From contig NZ_LN907827.1 in NCBI RefSeq assembly GCF_001517405.1, positions 3,010,915 to 3,074,914 of the forward strand: a DNA stretch of 64,000 bases, read 5' to 3'. The notes beneath the pieces are model-generated. The model saw only the letters and a list, made by a program, of their open reading frames with translations. It made no database searches and was not told the origin of the DNA. The position numbers were made by a program, and so were the translations under genes. The stretch's first letter is position 1, and each line of letters opens with the position of its first letter. The stretch comes from Duffyella gerundensis (GTDB lineage: Bacteria; Pseudomonadota; Gammaproteobacteria; Enterobacterales; Enterobacteriaceae). Below are positions 31,285 to 44,000 of this stretch, piece after piece.

Positions 31285-31323
31285 AAAGAATAAAAATACA
31301 AAAAATACGAATAAAAATGCAAT
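31285..31323 (+). promoter_or_regulatory. Tandem ARG boxes (ArgR operator) of argA
   Basis: Two related 18-bp boxes with cores AGAATAAAAATACA (31287-31300) and CGAATAAAAATGCA (31308-31321) are exactly 21 bp apart, the spacing of paired ARG boxes bound by an ArgR hexamer. The second box runs over the first in-frame ATG of the argA frame, which argues against that ATG as the start. Confidence 0.85.
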
Positions 31324-31333
31324 GAGGTTGGCC

Positions 31334-32677
31334 GTGAAGGAACGTAGTACTGAACTGGTTCAGGGTTTTCGCCATACCGTTCCCTATATCAATGCCCATC
31401 GGGGCAAAACCTTTGTCATCATGCTGGGTGGCGAGGCGATCGAGCACGAAAACTTCTCCGGAATCGTCAATGATATTGGCCTGCTGCATAGCCTGGGTAT
31501 CCGGCTGGTGGTGGTTTATGGTGCACGTCCGCAAATTGATGCTAATCTCGCGGCACATCAGCTTGAGCCGCAATATCACAAACATACGCGCGTTACCGAT
31601 GCGCAATCGCTTGAGCTGGTCAAGCAGGCCGCCGGGCGTTTGCAGCTCGATATTACCGCCCGCCTTTCAATGAGCCTGAACAATACGCCGCTGCAGGGCG
31701 CGCATATTAATGTGGTCAGCGGCAACTTTATTATTGCTCAGCCGCTGGGCGTGGATGACGGCGTGGATTACTGTCACAGTGGCCGTATCCGTCGCATCGA
31801 TGAAGAGGCGATTCATCGCCAGCTGGACAGCGGCGCTATCGTATTGATGGGACCGGTTGCGGTATCGGTGACCGGCGAAAGTTTTAATCTGACCTCAGAA
31901 GAAGTGGCGACACAGCTGGCGATCAAACTTAAGGCAGAGAAGATGATCGGCTTCTGCGCCGAACAGGGCGTCACCAATGATGATGGTGAAATTATCTCTG
32001 AGCTCTTTCCTGCCGATGCGCAGCAGCGTATTGACGTGCTGGAAACGCGCCACGACTATCTCTCGGCCACGGTGCGCTTTCTGCGCGGGGCGGTGCGTGC
32101 GTGCCGCAGCGGCGTGCGGCGCAGTCATCTCATCAGCTATCAGGAAGATGGCGCGCTGCTGCAGGAGCTGTTTTCACGCGACGGTATCGGCACGCAGATT
32201 GTGATGGAATCGGCAGAGCAGGTGCGCCGGGCCACCATCAACGATATTGGCGGTATTCTTGAGCTGATTCGTCCACTGGAGCAGCAGGGTATTCTGGTGC
32301 GCCGCTCGCGTGAACAGCTGGAGATGGAGATTGATAAATTCACCATTATTGAGCGTGATAATTTAACCATCGCCTGCGCTGCGCTCTATCCTTTCCCGGA
32401 GGAGCAGATTGGTGAAATGGCCTGCGTGGCGGTGCATCCCGATTACCGCAGCTCATCGCGTGGCGAAATGTTGCTGCAACGTGTGGAGATGCAGGCGCGC
32501 CAGATGGGCTTGAAAAAACTGTTTGTGCTGACCACGCGCAGTATTCACTGGTTTCAGGAGCGCGGCTTTACGCCGGTCGATATTGAACTACTGCCAGAAA
32601 GCAAAAAAGAGATGTACAACTATCAGCGCCGATCCAAGGTGTTGATGGCCGACCTGCGCCAGTCGAGCGCCAGATGA
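31334..32677 (+). CDS. argA: ArgA, N-acetylglutamate synthase
   Basis: First enzyme of arginine synthesis: acetyl-CoA plus glutamate gives N-acetylglutamate; it is inhibited by arginine. The 447-residue protein has an N-terminal amino-acid-kinase-like domain (about 1-280, [28 protein letters not shown]) and a C-terminal GNAT acetyltransferase domain (about 295-440, [17 protein letters not shown]). The GTG at 31334 is preferred because TGAGG lies at the right distance upstream and the product begins VKERSTEL, like the family. The in-frame ATG at 31322 falls inside an ARG box and has no ribosome site. Confidence 0.95.
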   Translation: MKERSTELVQGFRHTVPYINAHRGKTFVIMLGGEAIEHENFSGIVNDIGLLHSLGIRLVVVYGARPQIDANLAAHQLEPQYHKHTRVTDAQSLELVKQAAGRLQLDITARLSMSLNNTPLQGAHINVVSGNFIIAQPLGVDDGVDYCHSGRIRRIDEEAIHRQLDSGAIVLMGPVAVSVTGESFNLTSEEVATQLAIKLKAEKMIGFCAEQGVTNDDGEIISELFPADAQQRIDVLETRHDYLSATVRFLRGAVRACRSGVRRSHLISYQEDGALLQELFSRDGIGTQIVMESAEQVRRATINDIGGILELIRPLEQQGILVRRSREQLEMEIDKFTIIERDNLTIACAALYPFPEEQIGEMACVAVHPDYRSSSRGEMLLQRVEMQARQMGLKKLFVLTTRSIHWFQERGFTPVDIELLPESKKEMYNYQRRSKVLMADLRQSSAR

Positions 32678-32678
32678 T

Positions 32679-32710
32679 AAAAAAAGGCACCCTGTGAGGT
32701 GCCTTTTTTA
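32679..32710. terminator. Bidirectional terminator between argA and recD
   Basis: AAAAAAGGCACC pairs with GGTGCCTTTTTT around a 6-nt loop, giving a T-run on both strands for the convergent argA and recBCD transcripts. Its left end is 2 nt after the argA stop codon. Confidence 0.9.
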
Positions 32711-34537
32711 TTAGTCTGCCAGCCGCTCCACCAGCCCACTGCGCCGCTGCGTACGCAGCTGAACCGCCCGGCTGAACACCGTTTTATCGCTGTATAATGT
32801 CAGCTGTTTACGCGCGCGAGTGATCGCGGTATAGACCAGTTCCCGCGTCAGCACCGGCAGAAACTGGTTTGGCAGCACCAGTGCCGTGTGATCAAATTCC
32901 GATCCCTGCGATTTATGCACGGTCATCGCCCATGCCGTTTCATGCGGTGGCAAACGGCTTGGCTGCACGGCTTTGATCGAGCCATCCGGCAGCGGAAAGA
33001 AGACCTTCAGCGCGCCTTCACTGTCATACATGGCTACGCCGATATCGCCGTTGAACAGGCCAAGCGCCCGATCGTTGCGGGCGATCATGACCGGACGCCC
33101 CGCATACCATTTGCCGGCGCTGAGCGGCTTATCCAGTAGCCGTTTACGCATCAGCGTTTGTACGATGCGCTCATTGAGCCCGGCGACCCCAAACGGCCCT
33201 TCACGCAGCGCGCACAGCAGCTGATAGCGACCAAATGCCTCCAGCACCGCTGCAGGCTCTGCCTTCTGCCGCAATAGCTGCACATAATCGTGATAGCCGG
33301 TAACCACCTCATCCAGCATCTGCTGATAGCTGTCGGCATCAGCCAGATCAACACGCTGAAGATCGGTAAATCCGCGCTGAAATACCTGCTCTGCTTCAAC
33401 GGTATCGCCTGCATTGACCGCGCTGGCCAGCTGACCGATGCCTGACTTCGCGTCAAAACGATAGCTTTTTCGCAGCAGACAAATGCTGTCGCGCACCGCT
33501 GACACGCTATTGTCGTCAATGCCTTCAACCTTGCAGCCGGTCAGGGCACTAAGCAGCCGCGCACGTTCCACGCTGTAACCCGCTTCGGCGCAGCGGCAGA
33601 TATCACCCAGCACTGCGCCCGCTTCTACGGATGCCAGCTGATCGCGATCGCCAAGAAAAATCACCCGCGCATGAGTAGGCAGCGCGGCGATCAGGTTAGC
33701 CATCATCGGCAAATCCACCATTGAGGCTTCATCGACCACCAGCACATCAAGGTGCAACGGGTTGCCGGCATGATAGCGCAGGCGCTGGCTGTCTGGCTGT
33801 GCGCCCAACAGGCGATGCAGCGTGGTCGCTTCGGCGGGAAAGCGCTGCCGCTCTTCTTCGCTGACCGGCAAGCCCTGTAGTGCCTTACCCAGCGATTCCG
33901 TCAGCCGCGCCGCCGCTTTGCCGGTCGGTGCGGCAAGCTGAATGCGTAACTTGCCGCCTTCCAGACGGATCATCGCCGCCAGCAGCCTGGCAACGGTGGT
34001 GGTCTTACCGGTGCCAGGCCCGCCGGAAATTACCGCGGTTTTTCGGGTCAGCGCCACCGCAGCGGCAATTTTCTGCCAGTCCTGCTCCGCTTCGCCAAAC
34101 AGCGCATCCAGCACCTGGCGCATGCGTGTGGGATCGGCTTCCTCTGTAGCGGGCGGTGTGGCGATAAATGACGCCACATGACCTTCACTGCGCCACATAC
34201 GATTCAGGTAAAGACGCTCGCCGCTGAGCACCAGCGGTGCCGGTGATGAGCCATCGCTGACCGCTGGATGTTGCGCCAGCAGATCGCGCCACGCCGTCGG
34301 CGCGCCCGCTTTTTGCCACAGGGCACGCGCCAGTTCAGGATGTCGTCCGGCAAACAGGTTATCGACCGTGAGATGCGCCAGCGGCAGACACACATGGCCA
34401 GCGCCCGCTTCGGCACTGAGCCAGGCAGCGGCCAGCATCAAAGCAGGCTGCTGTTCGTTAGCCACCATACGGGCGAACTGTACATCAAGCGGCCGCAACA
34501 GGCGTTTGGTCAGCGCTTCAATCAACAGGTTATTCAT
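32711..34537 (-). CDS. recD: RecD, exodeoxyribonuclease V alpha subunit
   Basis: Fast 5'-3' helicase of RecBCD, needed for double-strand-break processing and Chi regulation. The 608-residue SF1B protein has an N-terminal RecB-binding domain (1-110), Walker A GGPGTGKT at 172-179 (Lys178), the Walker B-type [26 protein letters not shown], and the C-terminal motif [20 protein letters not shown] with [11 protein letters not shown]. Its start overlaps the recB stop by 4 nt. Confidence 0.97.
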   Translation of the reverse strand: MNNLLIEALTKRLLRPLDVQFARMVANEQQPALMLAAAWLSAEAGAGHVCLPLAHLTVDNLFAGRHPELARALWQKAGAPTAWRDLLAQHPAVSDGSSPAPLVLSGERLYLNRMWRSEGHVASFIATPPATEEADPTRMRQVLDALFGEAEQDWQKIAAAVALTRKTAVISGGPGTGKTTTVARLLAAMIRLEGGKLRIQLAAPTGKAAARLTESLGKALQGLPVSEEERQRFPAEATTLHRLLGAQPDSQRLRYHAGNPLHLDVLVVDEASMVDLPMMANLIAALPTHARVIFLGDRDQLASVEAGAVLGDICRCAEAGYSVERARLLSALTGCKVEGIDDNSVSAVRDSICLLRKSYRFDAKSGIGQLASAVNAGDTVEAEQVFQRGFTDLQRVDLADADSYQQMLDEVVTGYHDYVQLLRQKAEPAAVLEAFGRYQLLCALREGPFGVAGLNERIVQTLMRKRLLDKPLSAGKWYAGRPVMIARNDRALGLFNGDIGVAMYDSEGALKVFFPLPDGSIKAVQPSRLPPHETAWAMTVHKSQGSEFDHTALVLPNQFLPVLTRELVYTAITRARKQLTLYSDKTVFSRAVQLRTQRRSGLVERLAD

Positions 34538-37500
34538 GCTAACTCCACGTCGGTACCGGCAAAAAGCCGATCCAGCGATGTAATCAAATGCGCGTCAGGG
34601 CGGGTATAAAAGATGCCGTTATCCGATGCGCTACCATCAATGCCGCGCAAAAAGAGATAGAAGACCCCGCCAAAATGACGTTGATAGTCATAATCGGGCA
34701 AACGGTGCCGCAGATATCGATGCAGCGCAAGGCTGTAGAGCTGATACTGCAAATCGTAGCGATGAGAAATCATCGCCTGTGCCATCGCGGTTTGCGTATA
34801 GGCTTCGCTCTGCTCACCCAGCCAATTTGATTTGTAATCGAGCAGGTAATATTTCCCCTGCCAGCAAAACACCAGGTCAATAAAGCCTTTCAACATGCCC
34901 TGCACCTGACGGAAATCGAGTGGGGGTGCGGCCGCCGACAGCGGATCGTAGTGACGAATCACGCGATCGAGACGATCCGCGGTAAGCATCGCCGAGATAG
35001 GCAGATAGAATTCCAGTTCCACCTGACGCTGCTTAGCCGACAGCTGGCGTAACTCAATACCCTCTTCGCCTAACGGTGCTGCCAGCACGCGCTCGGTCCA
35101 GCTTTGTAACACCGGCAGCCAGCTCAACGGATAACCCTGCTCTTCCAGCTGCTGGCCCAGCCAGCTTTCGGCAACCGGCTGGGTAAAGTCTATCTGCTCA
35201 AACAGGCCATGCAGAAAGGTGCCCGGCGAGGCACCGCGCGGAAAGTGATGCGGTGTCAGCGCCGGTTCGATCACCGCCGATGCATCGCCCACCGCGTCGA
35301 TATCGAAACGCGGCATCAGATCCAGCGCCACGGTGGGCCCATGCTGCTGCAACGCCGAATAACTGGTTACGCGCCAGTTATCATTTAGCGTGCGGCTCAA
35401 ACGCAGGCTGCCCAGCGCGCTGCTGGCCGGACGCTCAGGCCGCCATATTTGATCTTCCGGTGCCGGTTCGCTGACCAGCGCCACGTTGTCATTACACATC
35501 TGCGTTAAATAATGCATTAACTGACCAGCATCGGCGGCCTCGCCCTGCTGCACCAGATAACCCAGCGCGCTTTTGTGCAGATCGCTGGCACCCTCTTTTT
35601 TACGATTGCCTTTTACCAGCGGCGCGATACCGACGCTGCAGTGCCAGACCGCACGCGTCAGCGCCACATAAAGCAGGCGCAAATCTTCCGCCAGACGCTC
35701 CTGCTCGGCCAGTTGCTGGCTCTCTTCGCCACCGCGCAGATCAAGCAGCGGCTGAAAAGTTTGCCGATCGTGATAGACCGCGGCGCTGCTTGCTTCACGA
35801 AAATTTGCGATAAACGGCAGCCAGACCAACGGATATTCCAGCCCTTTGGATTTATGTACCGTGACGATCTGCACCAGATGACGATCGCTCTCCAGACGCA
35901 GCTGCTGATTGCTGGCCTGGCTGTTGGGCTGCTCAATCTGCTGCGCAAGAAAACGCAACACAGCGTGCGGGCTGTCGAGCTGCGCTGAGGCTTCCTGCAG
36001 CAGTTCGCCGAGGTGCATCAGATCGGTCAGACGCCGCTCGCCGCTTTCCGACGCCAGCAAATTTTCTGCCAGCTGACGTTTCACCATCATATCGCGCAGC
36101 ATAGGCAGCAGGCCGCGCTGCTGCCAGAGGCGCTGCCAGTTGGCAAACTCGTCCACCAGCGCATCCCATGCCTGCTCATCGCGGCTCAGCCGATCGATGG
36201 CGGCGGCATCCAGCCCTAAGATACTGGTTGCCAACGCGCTGCGTAAGGTTCGCTCATGCTCTGGCATCAGCACCGCCTGCAGCAGCCAGAGCAGTTCGCG
36301 CGCCTCCGGAGTGGTGTAGACGCTGTCGCGATTGGAAAGGTAAACCGAGGGAATATTGTAATGATTGAGCGCTTCACGCATGACCGTGGCTTCGCTGCGG
36401 CTGCGTACCAGAATAGCGATATCGGATGCCTGCACCGGACGCAGGTCGCCTTGCTTGCCGATCATCGCACTCCGCTGCTGTCCGCCCTGCAACCAGCTGC
36501 AAATCTCGCTGGCGCACTGCAGCGCCATATATTGCTGATAGTCGCTGACGCCGACGCCTTCGCCTGGCTGCAGCAGAAACCGTAAGGCGGGCTGTGCCTG
36601 ACCGTTGATCTCGAAGCGCAGCCCGGCGTTTCTGGCCGCGGCGTTAACCGGCAGAAAGGGAATCTGCTCGAATAAAAACGGGTTTTCCAGCCGCGAAAAC
36701 AGCTGATTCACGCTGGCAATCATCGCAGGAGAAGAGCGCCAGTTAGTATCCATGGTGTAGTGTGCGCTCACTTCAGAGCGTGCATGCATATAGGTGAAGA
36801 TATCGGCACCGCGAAACGCGTAAATCGCCTGTTTGGGATCGCCGATCAACAGCAGCGCATGCTCAGGTTGCTGCGCGTAGATTTTACGGAATATACGGTA
36901 CTGTTGCGGATCGGTATCCTGGAATTCATCGATCAGCGCAACCGGAAAACGGCTGCGAATGGTCTGCGCCAGTAACGCGTTATCTTCATGCTGCAGCGCC
37001 TCATCAAGCCGACTGAGCAGATCGTCAAAGCCCAGCAGCGCGCGCAGCTTTTTCTCTTTGCGCGTCATGATGCGAATTTCCTGCAGCGCGCGGGCGATGA
37101 TCAGATCGCGCAGCGACAGCGGCTCAGCCAGAAAGTCTTCAATGGCGCTAAACAGCGCATGTATCGGCGGCGCGCCCTTTTTGGTTTTCTCATGCAGCGT
37201 GCTTTGCTGAAATCGCTCCAGCTCTTTGGGCACACTATACGTTTTGGTTTCCTGTTGCGCCCACTCGCCGATTTTTTCCAGCCAAACCGGCAGGTTTTTA
37301 CTGCTGTAGCTGCGTTTATCAACGCCGGATTCGTGAATCAATCCATGCAGTGAATCGGCCGCTTCTCGCCACTGCGCTTTGATAGCGACGATACGGGCAA
37401 TCAGCTTTTCATGTCGCACGGCGAGGGTTTCATCCTCCGCAGGCGGATGCTTGAGCGACGGCGACTCGCCCTGCAGCCAGGGCATCAGGGTAGTCAGCAG

Positions 37501-38079
37501 CTGCACCGGGCCGGTCCACTCTTCGGCGATCACCTGCGCAATGTCCATCGACAGCGGATAGCAGTGGCGACGCCAGAAATCTGCCGCGGCCTGGCGCAGC
37601 AGATGCTGCTCGTCTTCAATCAGCTGCTGGTCAAACAGCATGCCGGATTCAAAGGCGTTCAGGTTGAGCATGCGCTGACAGAAACCGTGGATGGTGAAAA
37701 TGGCGGCCTCATCCATTTGCCGTTCTGCCGCCAGCAGCAAATTAGCCGCGTCGCTGAGATCTGCGATTTCTGCCATCAGCGCGGCTAATTGAAGATTGCT
37801 GCTGCTGCCGCGAACGCAGGCAATGCGCAGCTCGTGAATATTGGCGCGAATACGGCCGCGCAGCTCAGCGGTGGCCGCCTCGGTAAAGGTCACCACCAGG
37901 ATCTCCTCAACCGATAACGGTCGGAAGTAGCCGTGTTCGCCACCATGCCCTAACAGCAGCCGCAAATAGAGCAGCCCGATGGTAAAGGTTTTGCCAGTTC
38001 CCGCGGATGCCTCAATTAATCGTTCATCACGCAGCGGCAAGGTCAGCGGATTAAGCGGCCAGGCAACCTGTTCGCTCAT
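34534..38079 (-). CDS. recB: RecB, exodeoxyribonuclease V beta subunit
   Basis: Helicase-nuclease subunit that moves 3'-5', cuts DNA and loads RecA. The 1181-residue protein has Walker [11 protein letters not shown] (Lys30), UvrD-like helicase motifs ([60 protein letters not shown]), a linker, and a C-terminal PD-(D/E)XK nuclease domain with [21 protein letters not shown]. It overlaps ptrA upstream and recD downstream by 4 nt each, so the three genes are translationally coupled. Confidence 0.97.
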   Translation of the reverse strand: MSEQVAWPLNPLTLPLRDERLIEASAGTGKTFTIGLLYLRLLLGHGGEHGYFRPLSVEEILVVTFTEAATAELRGRIRANIHELRIACVRGSSSNLQLAALMAEIADLSDAANLLLAAERQMDEAAIFTIHGFCQRMLNLNAFESGMLFDQQLIEDEQHLLRQAAADFWRRHCYPLSMDIAQVIAEEWTGPVQLLTTLMPWLQGESPSLKHPPAEDETLAVRHEKLIARIVAIKAQWREAADSLHGLIHESGVDKRSYSSKNLPVWLEKIGEWAQQETKTYSVPKELERFQQSTLHEKTKKGAPPIHALFSAIEDFLAEPLSLRDLIIARALQEIRIMTRKEKKLRALLGFDDLLSRLDEALQHEDNALLAQTIRSRFPVALIDEFQDTDPQQYRIFRKIYAQQPEHALLLIGDPKQAIYAFRGADIFTYMHARSEVSAHYTMDTNWRSSPAMIASVNQLFSRLENPFLFEQIPFLPVNAAARNAGLRFEINGQAQPALRFLLQPGEGVGVSDYQQYMALQCASEICSWLQGGQQRSAMIGKQGDLRPVQASDIAILVRSRSEATVMREALNHYNIPSVYLSNRDSVYTTPEARELLWLLQAVLMPEHERTLRSALATSILGLDAAAIDRLSRDEQAWDALVDEFANWQRLWQQRGLLPMLRDMMVKRQLAENLLASESGERRLTDLMHLGELLQEASAQLDSPHAVLRFLAQQIEQPNSQASNQQLRLESDRHLVQIVTVHKSKGLEYPLVWLPFIANFREASSAAVYHDRQTFQPLLDLRGGEESQQLAEQERLAEDLRLLYVALTRAVWHCSVGIAPLVKGNRKKEGASDLHKSALGYLVQQGEAADAGQLMHYLTQMCNDNVALVSEPAPEDQIWRPERPASSALGSLRLSRTLNDNWRVTSYSALQQHGPTVALDLMPRFDIDAVGDASAVIEPALTPHHFPRGASPGTFLHGLFEQIDFTQPVAESWLGQQLEEQGYPLSWLPVLQSWTERVLAAPLGEEGIELRQLSAKQRQVELEFYLPISAMLTADRLDRVIRHYDPLSAAAPPLDFRQVQGMLKGFIDLVFCWQGKYYLLDYKSNWLGEQSEAYTQTAMAQAMISHRYDLQYQLYSLALHRYLRHRLPDYDYQRHFGGVFYLFLRGIDGSASDNGIFYTRPDAHLITSLDRLFAGTDVELA

Positions 38080-40964
38080 TGCAGCGCACTCTTAACCGGC
38101 ATCGACTGCTGCAAGTCAGACAGCGCCGCCCAGGTGTGATAATCAGGCAAGATGGCGTAATCTGCCGCGCCCTGATGGCTGCCTGAAACCTGCGACATCA
38201 TGGTCAGGCCATTTTGGGCGATAACCGCCTGATGGAAGAAATCCGCCAGTGAAGCGGGCGTAACCTGTTTGATCTGTTCTACTGCTTTTTCACGCGTATC
38301 GAACTGATAATTTTCCCGGTCAAAATCTTTGCTGTAACGTCCAGCCTCTTCGTCCAGCGTCTGCGGGCGTTGCTGCAGATCGTTGATCATCGCCAGCTGA
38401 TACTGTGCAAAATCTTTCTGCTGCATGTCACGCAGACGCTTTTCCGCCTGCGGATAAAAAGCCTGATAGCGCTGTAACAAATAAGCGGGCTGCTTAACGT
38501 TGCTTTGTAACAGGAAGCCAATACCCCACTGACGGCCTATCGGCATCTGAAACGCGAACACCGCATAACCCAGCTGTTCTTCAGTGCGCAGCTGATTGTA
38601 AAACCACGGCTGGATAATCTGGCTGATCATCGAACTGTGCGCGATGCCCTGATACTCGTTGTAACCCAGTGGCGCATAGAGCGCGGCCAGCGCCGAATCA
38701 GTGCTGCTGCCTGGCTGCTGCAGGTTGGCTTTAATCGGTTTATCGAAGGCGATGTGCTCACTGTGCCACCAGCCGTCGCCCTGGCAGCCCAACTGTTTTT
38801 TCAGTTCGGTGGCAAGAGCGGTCACGCTGTCGGCACGCATATTACCGATGACCATCATTTCAGGCGTCGCCTGCTGGATCAGCTGCTGGCGATAGTGCTG
38901 CAGGTCGTCCAGCGTCAGCGTTTTTATCACTTCGCGACGTTCGCTACGCTGGGTATAAGGCAGGCGCGACAACATTTGTGCCGGTTGAATCGCCTGCTCA
39001 AAGGCTTTGCCGCGATCGGCGGCATCAAGCTGCTGCAGGTAAAACGACTTCGCTTGGGCAAACTGCGCCTCATCGGGCTGATAGCTGATATAGCCATGCA
39101 ACATCTGTTGCATCAGCGCTGGCAGATGCTGTGTAAAGCCGCTGGCGTTAAACATGATGCCGTCATCTTCGCTGCTGGAAAAGCTGATCCCCGCGACGTT
39201 AGCCTGCGAGTTAAGCTCATCCAGCGCCAGGCCAGCCAGGTAATCGTTTAGGCCAAACAGTACCTGGCTGCGCGCATCGCGCATCGCCGCTTTATTACGT
39301 AATGCCAGGGTGATATTGGCTTTTGGCTCACTGGCAAAATAGCGGCTCGGCATATAGAACACGCGCAGGCCCGGCTGGTTTACCAGCTCCTGCGGATGAA
39401 TATAGGCTTTCTCAAGCGGCGGAATCAGGCTGAAATCATCGGGAATATAGGGGTTTAGCGTGGGCATGGCCAGATGCATGTCATCAGACATCTTTTGCCA
39501 CTGCGCAAATTTTTCGCTGCTAATCTTATCAACCTGATAAGGCGCATCGACAAAATAGGCGACTTTATTGTGCGGCTCTTTCTCGCCGATATACCAGATA
39601 CGCGCATGCTGCGGCGTCATCATGGCGAGCCGGGCATTGATCGCCTCGGCATCATACCGATCGGCCAGATAAGGCGCATCGAGCGTGTGCGCTACCGGCA
39701 CGCGCAGCATCAGGTCAACCAGCCATTCGATATAGCCCATATCGCGGGTTATCGACGGATAACGGAAATCGATATTCAGCACCTTGGCTACCTCATCGAA
39801 GTAGCGTTTATCCACGCCCTGCTGACGCAGCAGGTTGATATAGCTGAACACCGCGGCAACGACTTTATCGCGCTCCAGCATGCCTTTGTCGGTAAGGTTA
39901 ACGGAAATAGCAAACAGACCGCCATTGCGATCGATAACCGGATCGGCTCCGGCATTAATTGCGTCCGCGAGTCCCTGCTTTTGCAGCCAGTCTGACAGCG
40001 TATCGCGACTGCGATTACCCAGTAAGTAAGCGATCAGCGTGTCGCTTTTGGTGCGAAATTTATCGCTGTTATTATCGATACGAAACTCAATTTTCAGCTG
40101 CTTGCGCGGCTGCGCAGGCACGTAATGAATGATGATTCCCTGCTGTGCATCGGTTGCCGCGGGTACGCTGATCGCCGGCACGCTGGCCTGACGATTGGGC
40201 ACGCGACCAAAGGTATCGGCAGCGATGTGAGCCATTTCCGGCAGCGGGCGATTACTGTAAATCACCGCTTTCATCAGGTTGGCGGAATAGTGCTGCTGAT
40301 AAAACTGCTTCAGGGTGTCCAGCAATTTGCTGTCCGGCTTGTCGCGCAGCGTATCCAGATTGCCGCCGGAAAAGCGCGAGCCCGGATGGGCCGGATTCAG
40401 GGTTTCGGCGCCCACTTGCTGCATGCGCAGGCCATCGCGGGCACGCGCCATAGTCAGCTCGGCGTTAACCGCATTGCGTTCACGCTCAACGTTAATGGGA
40501 TCGAGTCGCGGCGCAGCAATGGCATCCGCTAAACGATCCACCGCCGGTGCCAGCGCATCGTTTTCTACTTCAAGATAAAAAGCGGTGCGATAAGAGGCGG
40601 TGCTCGCATTGTGGCTGCCGCCATGCATTTTCAGGAATTCCGCGAGGTTATCAGGCTGGGGATAGCGCGCAGACCCCATCAGCACCATGTGCTCCAGGAA
40701 GTGCGCCAAACCGAGTTGCGAGTCAGGATCGTCCAGCGAACCAATCGGCAGGGTCAGTGCCGCCAGTGATTTGGGTGCCTGTACATCGGAAACCAGCATG
40801 ACCGTCATACCGTTATCCAGGCGAATCGCCTGATATTGACGGGTATCTTTATCGCTTTTATTGATGGTTTCATTGATGGGTTGCCAGCCATCGGCAGCGC
40901 GCGCGCTGATTGCAACCAGGGAACAACATAACAGACTGATAATCCAGACAGCGTTCTTGCGCAT
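38076..40964 (-). CDS. ptrA: PtrA, protease III (pitrilysin)
   Basis: Periplasmic zinc metalloprotease (M16A) that degrades small peptides such as insulin B chain. The 962-residue protein has a Sec signal peptide (about 1-23, cleaved after ARA) and the inverted zinc motif HFLEH at 88-92 (His88, His92; Glu91 catalytic). Four M16 half-domains fill the rest. It lies between recC and recB, as in other enterics, with no evident link in function. Confidence 0.97.
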   Translation of the reverse strand: MRKNAVWIISLLCCSLVAISARAADGWQPINETINKSDKDTRQYQAIRLDNGMTVMLVSDVQAPKSLAALTLPIGSLDDPDSQLGLAHFLEHMVLMGSARYPQPDNLAEFLKMHGGSHNASTASYRTAFYLEVENDALAPAVDRLADAIAAPRLDPINVERERNAVNAELTMARARDGLRMQQVGAETLNPAHPGSRFSGGNLDTLRDKPDSKLLDTLKQFYQQHYSANLMKAVIYSNRPLPEMAHIAADTFGRVPNRQASVPAISVPAATDAQQGIIIHYVPAQPRKQLKIEFRIDNNSDKFRTKSDTLIAYLLGNRSRDTLSDWLQKQGLADAINAGADPVIDRNGGLFAISVNLTDKGMLERDKVVAAVFSYINLLRQQGVDKRYFDEVAKVLNIDFRYPSITRDMGYIEWLVDLMLRVPVAHTLDAPYLADRYDAEAINARLAMMTPQHARIWYIGEKEPHNKVAYFVDAPYQVDKISSEKFAQWQKMSDDMHLAMPTLNPYIPDDFSLIPPLEKAYIHPQELVNQPGLRVFYMPSRYFASEPKANITLALRNKAAMRDARSQVLFGLNDYLAGLALDELNSQANVAGISFSSSEDDGIMFNASGFTQHLPALMQQMLHGYISYQPDEAQFAQAKSFYLQQLDAADRGKAFEQAIQPAQMLSRLPYTQRSERREVIKTLTLDDLQHYRQQLIQQATPEMMVIGNMRADSVTALATELKKQLGCQGDGWWHSEHIAFDKPIKANLQQPGSSTDSALAALYAPLGYNEYQGIAHSSMISQIIQPWFYNQLRTEEQLGYAVFAFQMPIGRQWGIGFLLQSNVKQPAYLLQRYQAFYPQAEKRLRDMQQKDFAQYQLAMINDLQQRPQTLDEEAGRYSKDFDRENYQFDTREKAVEQIKQVTPASLADFFHQAVIAQNGLTMMSQVSGSHQGAADYAILPDYHTWAALSDLQQSMPVKSALQ

Positions 40965-41099
40965 TACAACCTCTTCTTAACCCTGGCATTACCCGGCGCT
41001 GTGCCACCGGGCAATAAAGTACAACAAACCGACAAAACGTTATAAAGTCACATTACAACAACCTGCTGGCGATGTCCGCTATTGTGTAAGAAATACTGT

Positions 41100-44000
41100 T
41101 TATTCGTCCAGCCGCGCCTGACGTAACGGCAGTAGCCAGCGTGTTGCCTGGCGGGTGATTTCCACAATGTGCTCTTCATCCAGTTGACGAATCAGCCGTT
41201 GCAGATAGGGATCGCTGCCCTCACCTTCTACCTGATAATTTCCGCTCCACGCCAGCAGCAGTTTGCCTCGCGCTTTCGCCAGGGTTGCATCGTCGCTCAG
41301 CAACTGACCCGATTTTTCATCAAAGCACGCTTCAAGCCAGGCGCCGCCGCTGGCGGGTAGCAGCAGTAAAGGCTGGCTCATGCCCTGCTTAAAACCGATA
41401 ACGTACGCTTCAAGCTGCTGTTTCGCCACTTCCGCCGGAAGCGCTGCAAACTGCCAGGCGCTCTGTTTGCGGCCAAACATTCGGCTGTTCCCCGTGCCGC
41501 CAAGCGCGCAATAGATCAGGTGTTCCAGCCAAAGAATCAGACCATCTTTTAGCGTCAGTACGCCGGGACGCCAGCGTAACAGGCCATCGTCCTGCACCTG
41601 CGCCAGCCAGCCGGTTAGCTCAACGCCATCCACCGGCAAGGCAATTTCCCAACTGCTGCTGCTGCGACGATGGGACTTAACCTGCTCTGCCAGCTCCAGC
41701 ATCTCCTCCTGCTGCCCGCGCCAGAACAGCTCACCAAAGGCGCCATAGGGCAAGGCGCCAGCAGCACGGTAATGCGCAAACAGCTGCTCACTGTCCTGAT
41801 CCTCAATCAGCGCATTGAGCAGCTGCGCGTTGATCTGATAGCGATCCAGCGTTTCGATCACAAAGGGTTCGGCGTCCGGTAGCTCGCTGGACTCCAGCGC
41901 AAAGCTCACGCCCAGCCGTTGAGTAAAGAAAGCACGCACCGGATGACGCCAGAAGCTCAGCAGCTGCTCTGCGGTTATCTGGGTTAATTCTGGCGCTGGC
42001 AATGGCTGAATAAAGTCAGGATGTGGCTTACCGGCAGCACTGGCCGCGGGCAGCCACTCAGCGGCAAAGCTGCGAAACTCTTTTTCCACCGCAAAGTTGT
42101 CGGCGTCAAAAGGTGTGCGGCTGTGCAGATGATGCAAATGTCGACTGACCTTGCGGGCGCTGCTGTCAACGTCCAGCGCTTCATCACCCTGCAAACAGAA
42201 GCTCTGGGTAATGTAATCGGTCAACTCGGTGACCAGCACCGACGGAAAACGCTCGCTGTTATCCTGAATCGATCGGCCAATGTAGCTGATATAGAGCTGT
42301 TGCTGCGCAGAGAGCAAGGCTTCAAGAAAAAGGTAGCGGTCATCATCGCGGCGGCTGCGATCGCCTTTTTGCGGCTGCTGGCTCATCAGGTCAAAACCCA
42401 GCGGCGGTAACGTGCGTGGATAAACGCCATCGTTCATCCCTAACAGGCAGACCACCTTAAAAGGAATAGAACGCATCGGCATCAGCGTACAGAAGTTCAC
42501 TGGCCCGGCGAGGAAACGCTGGCTGATGCGCTGCTGATCGAGTCGCGAAGTCAGTTCATCACGCAGCAGCGTTATCGGCACCGGCGCGCTGTAGCTCACC
42601 TCAATGCCAAAATTGATGCACTGCTTCCACTGCTCTTCGATAAGCGCCAGCGCAACCTCGGTGTCCGCATCGGCGGCAAAAAAATCGTCGAGTATTTCCC
42701 GACAGAGCGGCAGCCATTCGGTCAGAATGCGCGGCGCACGGAGCCGTTGACGCCACTGGTTGAGCTGCATCAGTAAATCGGCAAGGTTGCCCGCCAACTC
42801 GGCTATCAGTCCGCTGGACTCGTCATAAGGCAGAATACCCTGCCAGTCGCCATGATGGCTCTCCATCGCGTACCCCAGCAGCATGCGCGTGATGCCGAAC
42901 CGCCAGGTGTGCTGCCCGGTAGCGGGCAGTTCAAGCTCACGTACGTTCTCGTCATCCAGCCCCCATCGCACGCCCGATTCTGCCACCCAGCGCCGCAAAC
43001 GGCGTAAGCCATCCTCATCAATAGAAAAACGCGCCGCCAGCGACGGCACTTCCAGCAGGGCCAGCACCTCTTCAGAGGCAAAGCGGCTGTCGGGCAGCGC
43101 CAGTAGCGTCAGGAATGCCTGAATCGCCGGGTGCGCCTGACTGGCGCGCCGATCTGAGAGCGCAAACGGCAGGTAACGCTCGGGTGGCGCGCTGCCGAAA
43201 ACGGCCTGGATAAAGGGTGAATAGGCGTCAATGTCCGCCACCATTACGATGATGTCGTGCGGCGTCAAAGCCGGATCGGCTTCCATCATCGACAGCAGGC
43301 GATCCTGCAAAACTTCAACTTCACGCTGCGGGCTGTGGCAGACATGAATCACGACGGAGCGATCGTCAGCACGCAGCAGGCGCTTGTTGTGGCTGCTGTC
43401 CAGCTCCTGTGCGGTCAGGCCGATGCGCGCATGATCTTCCAACTCCAGCAGGTCGTGCTGCATGGCGTGCAGCAGATTATCCTCGCCGACATCGACAAAG
43501 GCATCCACCTCATTGGCTTCCATTTGCGCCAGCAGAAACAGATTGTCGCGGCCCAGCTTGCCCCATGAGGCAAGCAGCGGATTAGTGAGCTGCTGCTCAC
43601 CCAGCTCATTGAACAGTACGCTGGCATCGGCCGGTTCACGAAACAGGCCGCGTTCGCTTTGAGTCTGATAAACGCGCCGCTGGCGGCTTTGTAGCCGTGC
43701 CAGAAACGCATAATCCTGGATATCGCCCCAGTAATGACGGCAGGGATTGGTGAACAGCAGATGGATATCGATGTGTTTGCCCAGCGCCTTTAATGCCTGC
43801 AGATAAACCGGCGGCAGGGCTGAAATTCCGCAGATAAACACACGTTCCGGCAGGTTTGCAGGTCGCTCATTGCTGTTTTCCAGCGTGCGGATAAAGCGTG
43901 AATAGAGGTTGGCACGATGCCACTCGGGTTGCCCGAGCGCCGCGGTATAGCGCACCAGCTCTGCCCATAATGGCGCCTGCCAGCGCTGCACGTCGCCCAG

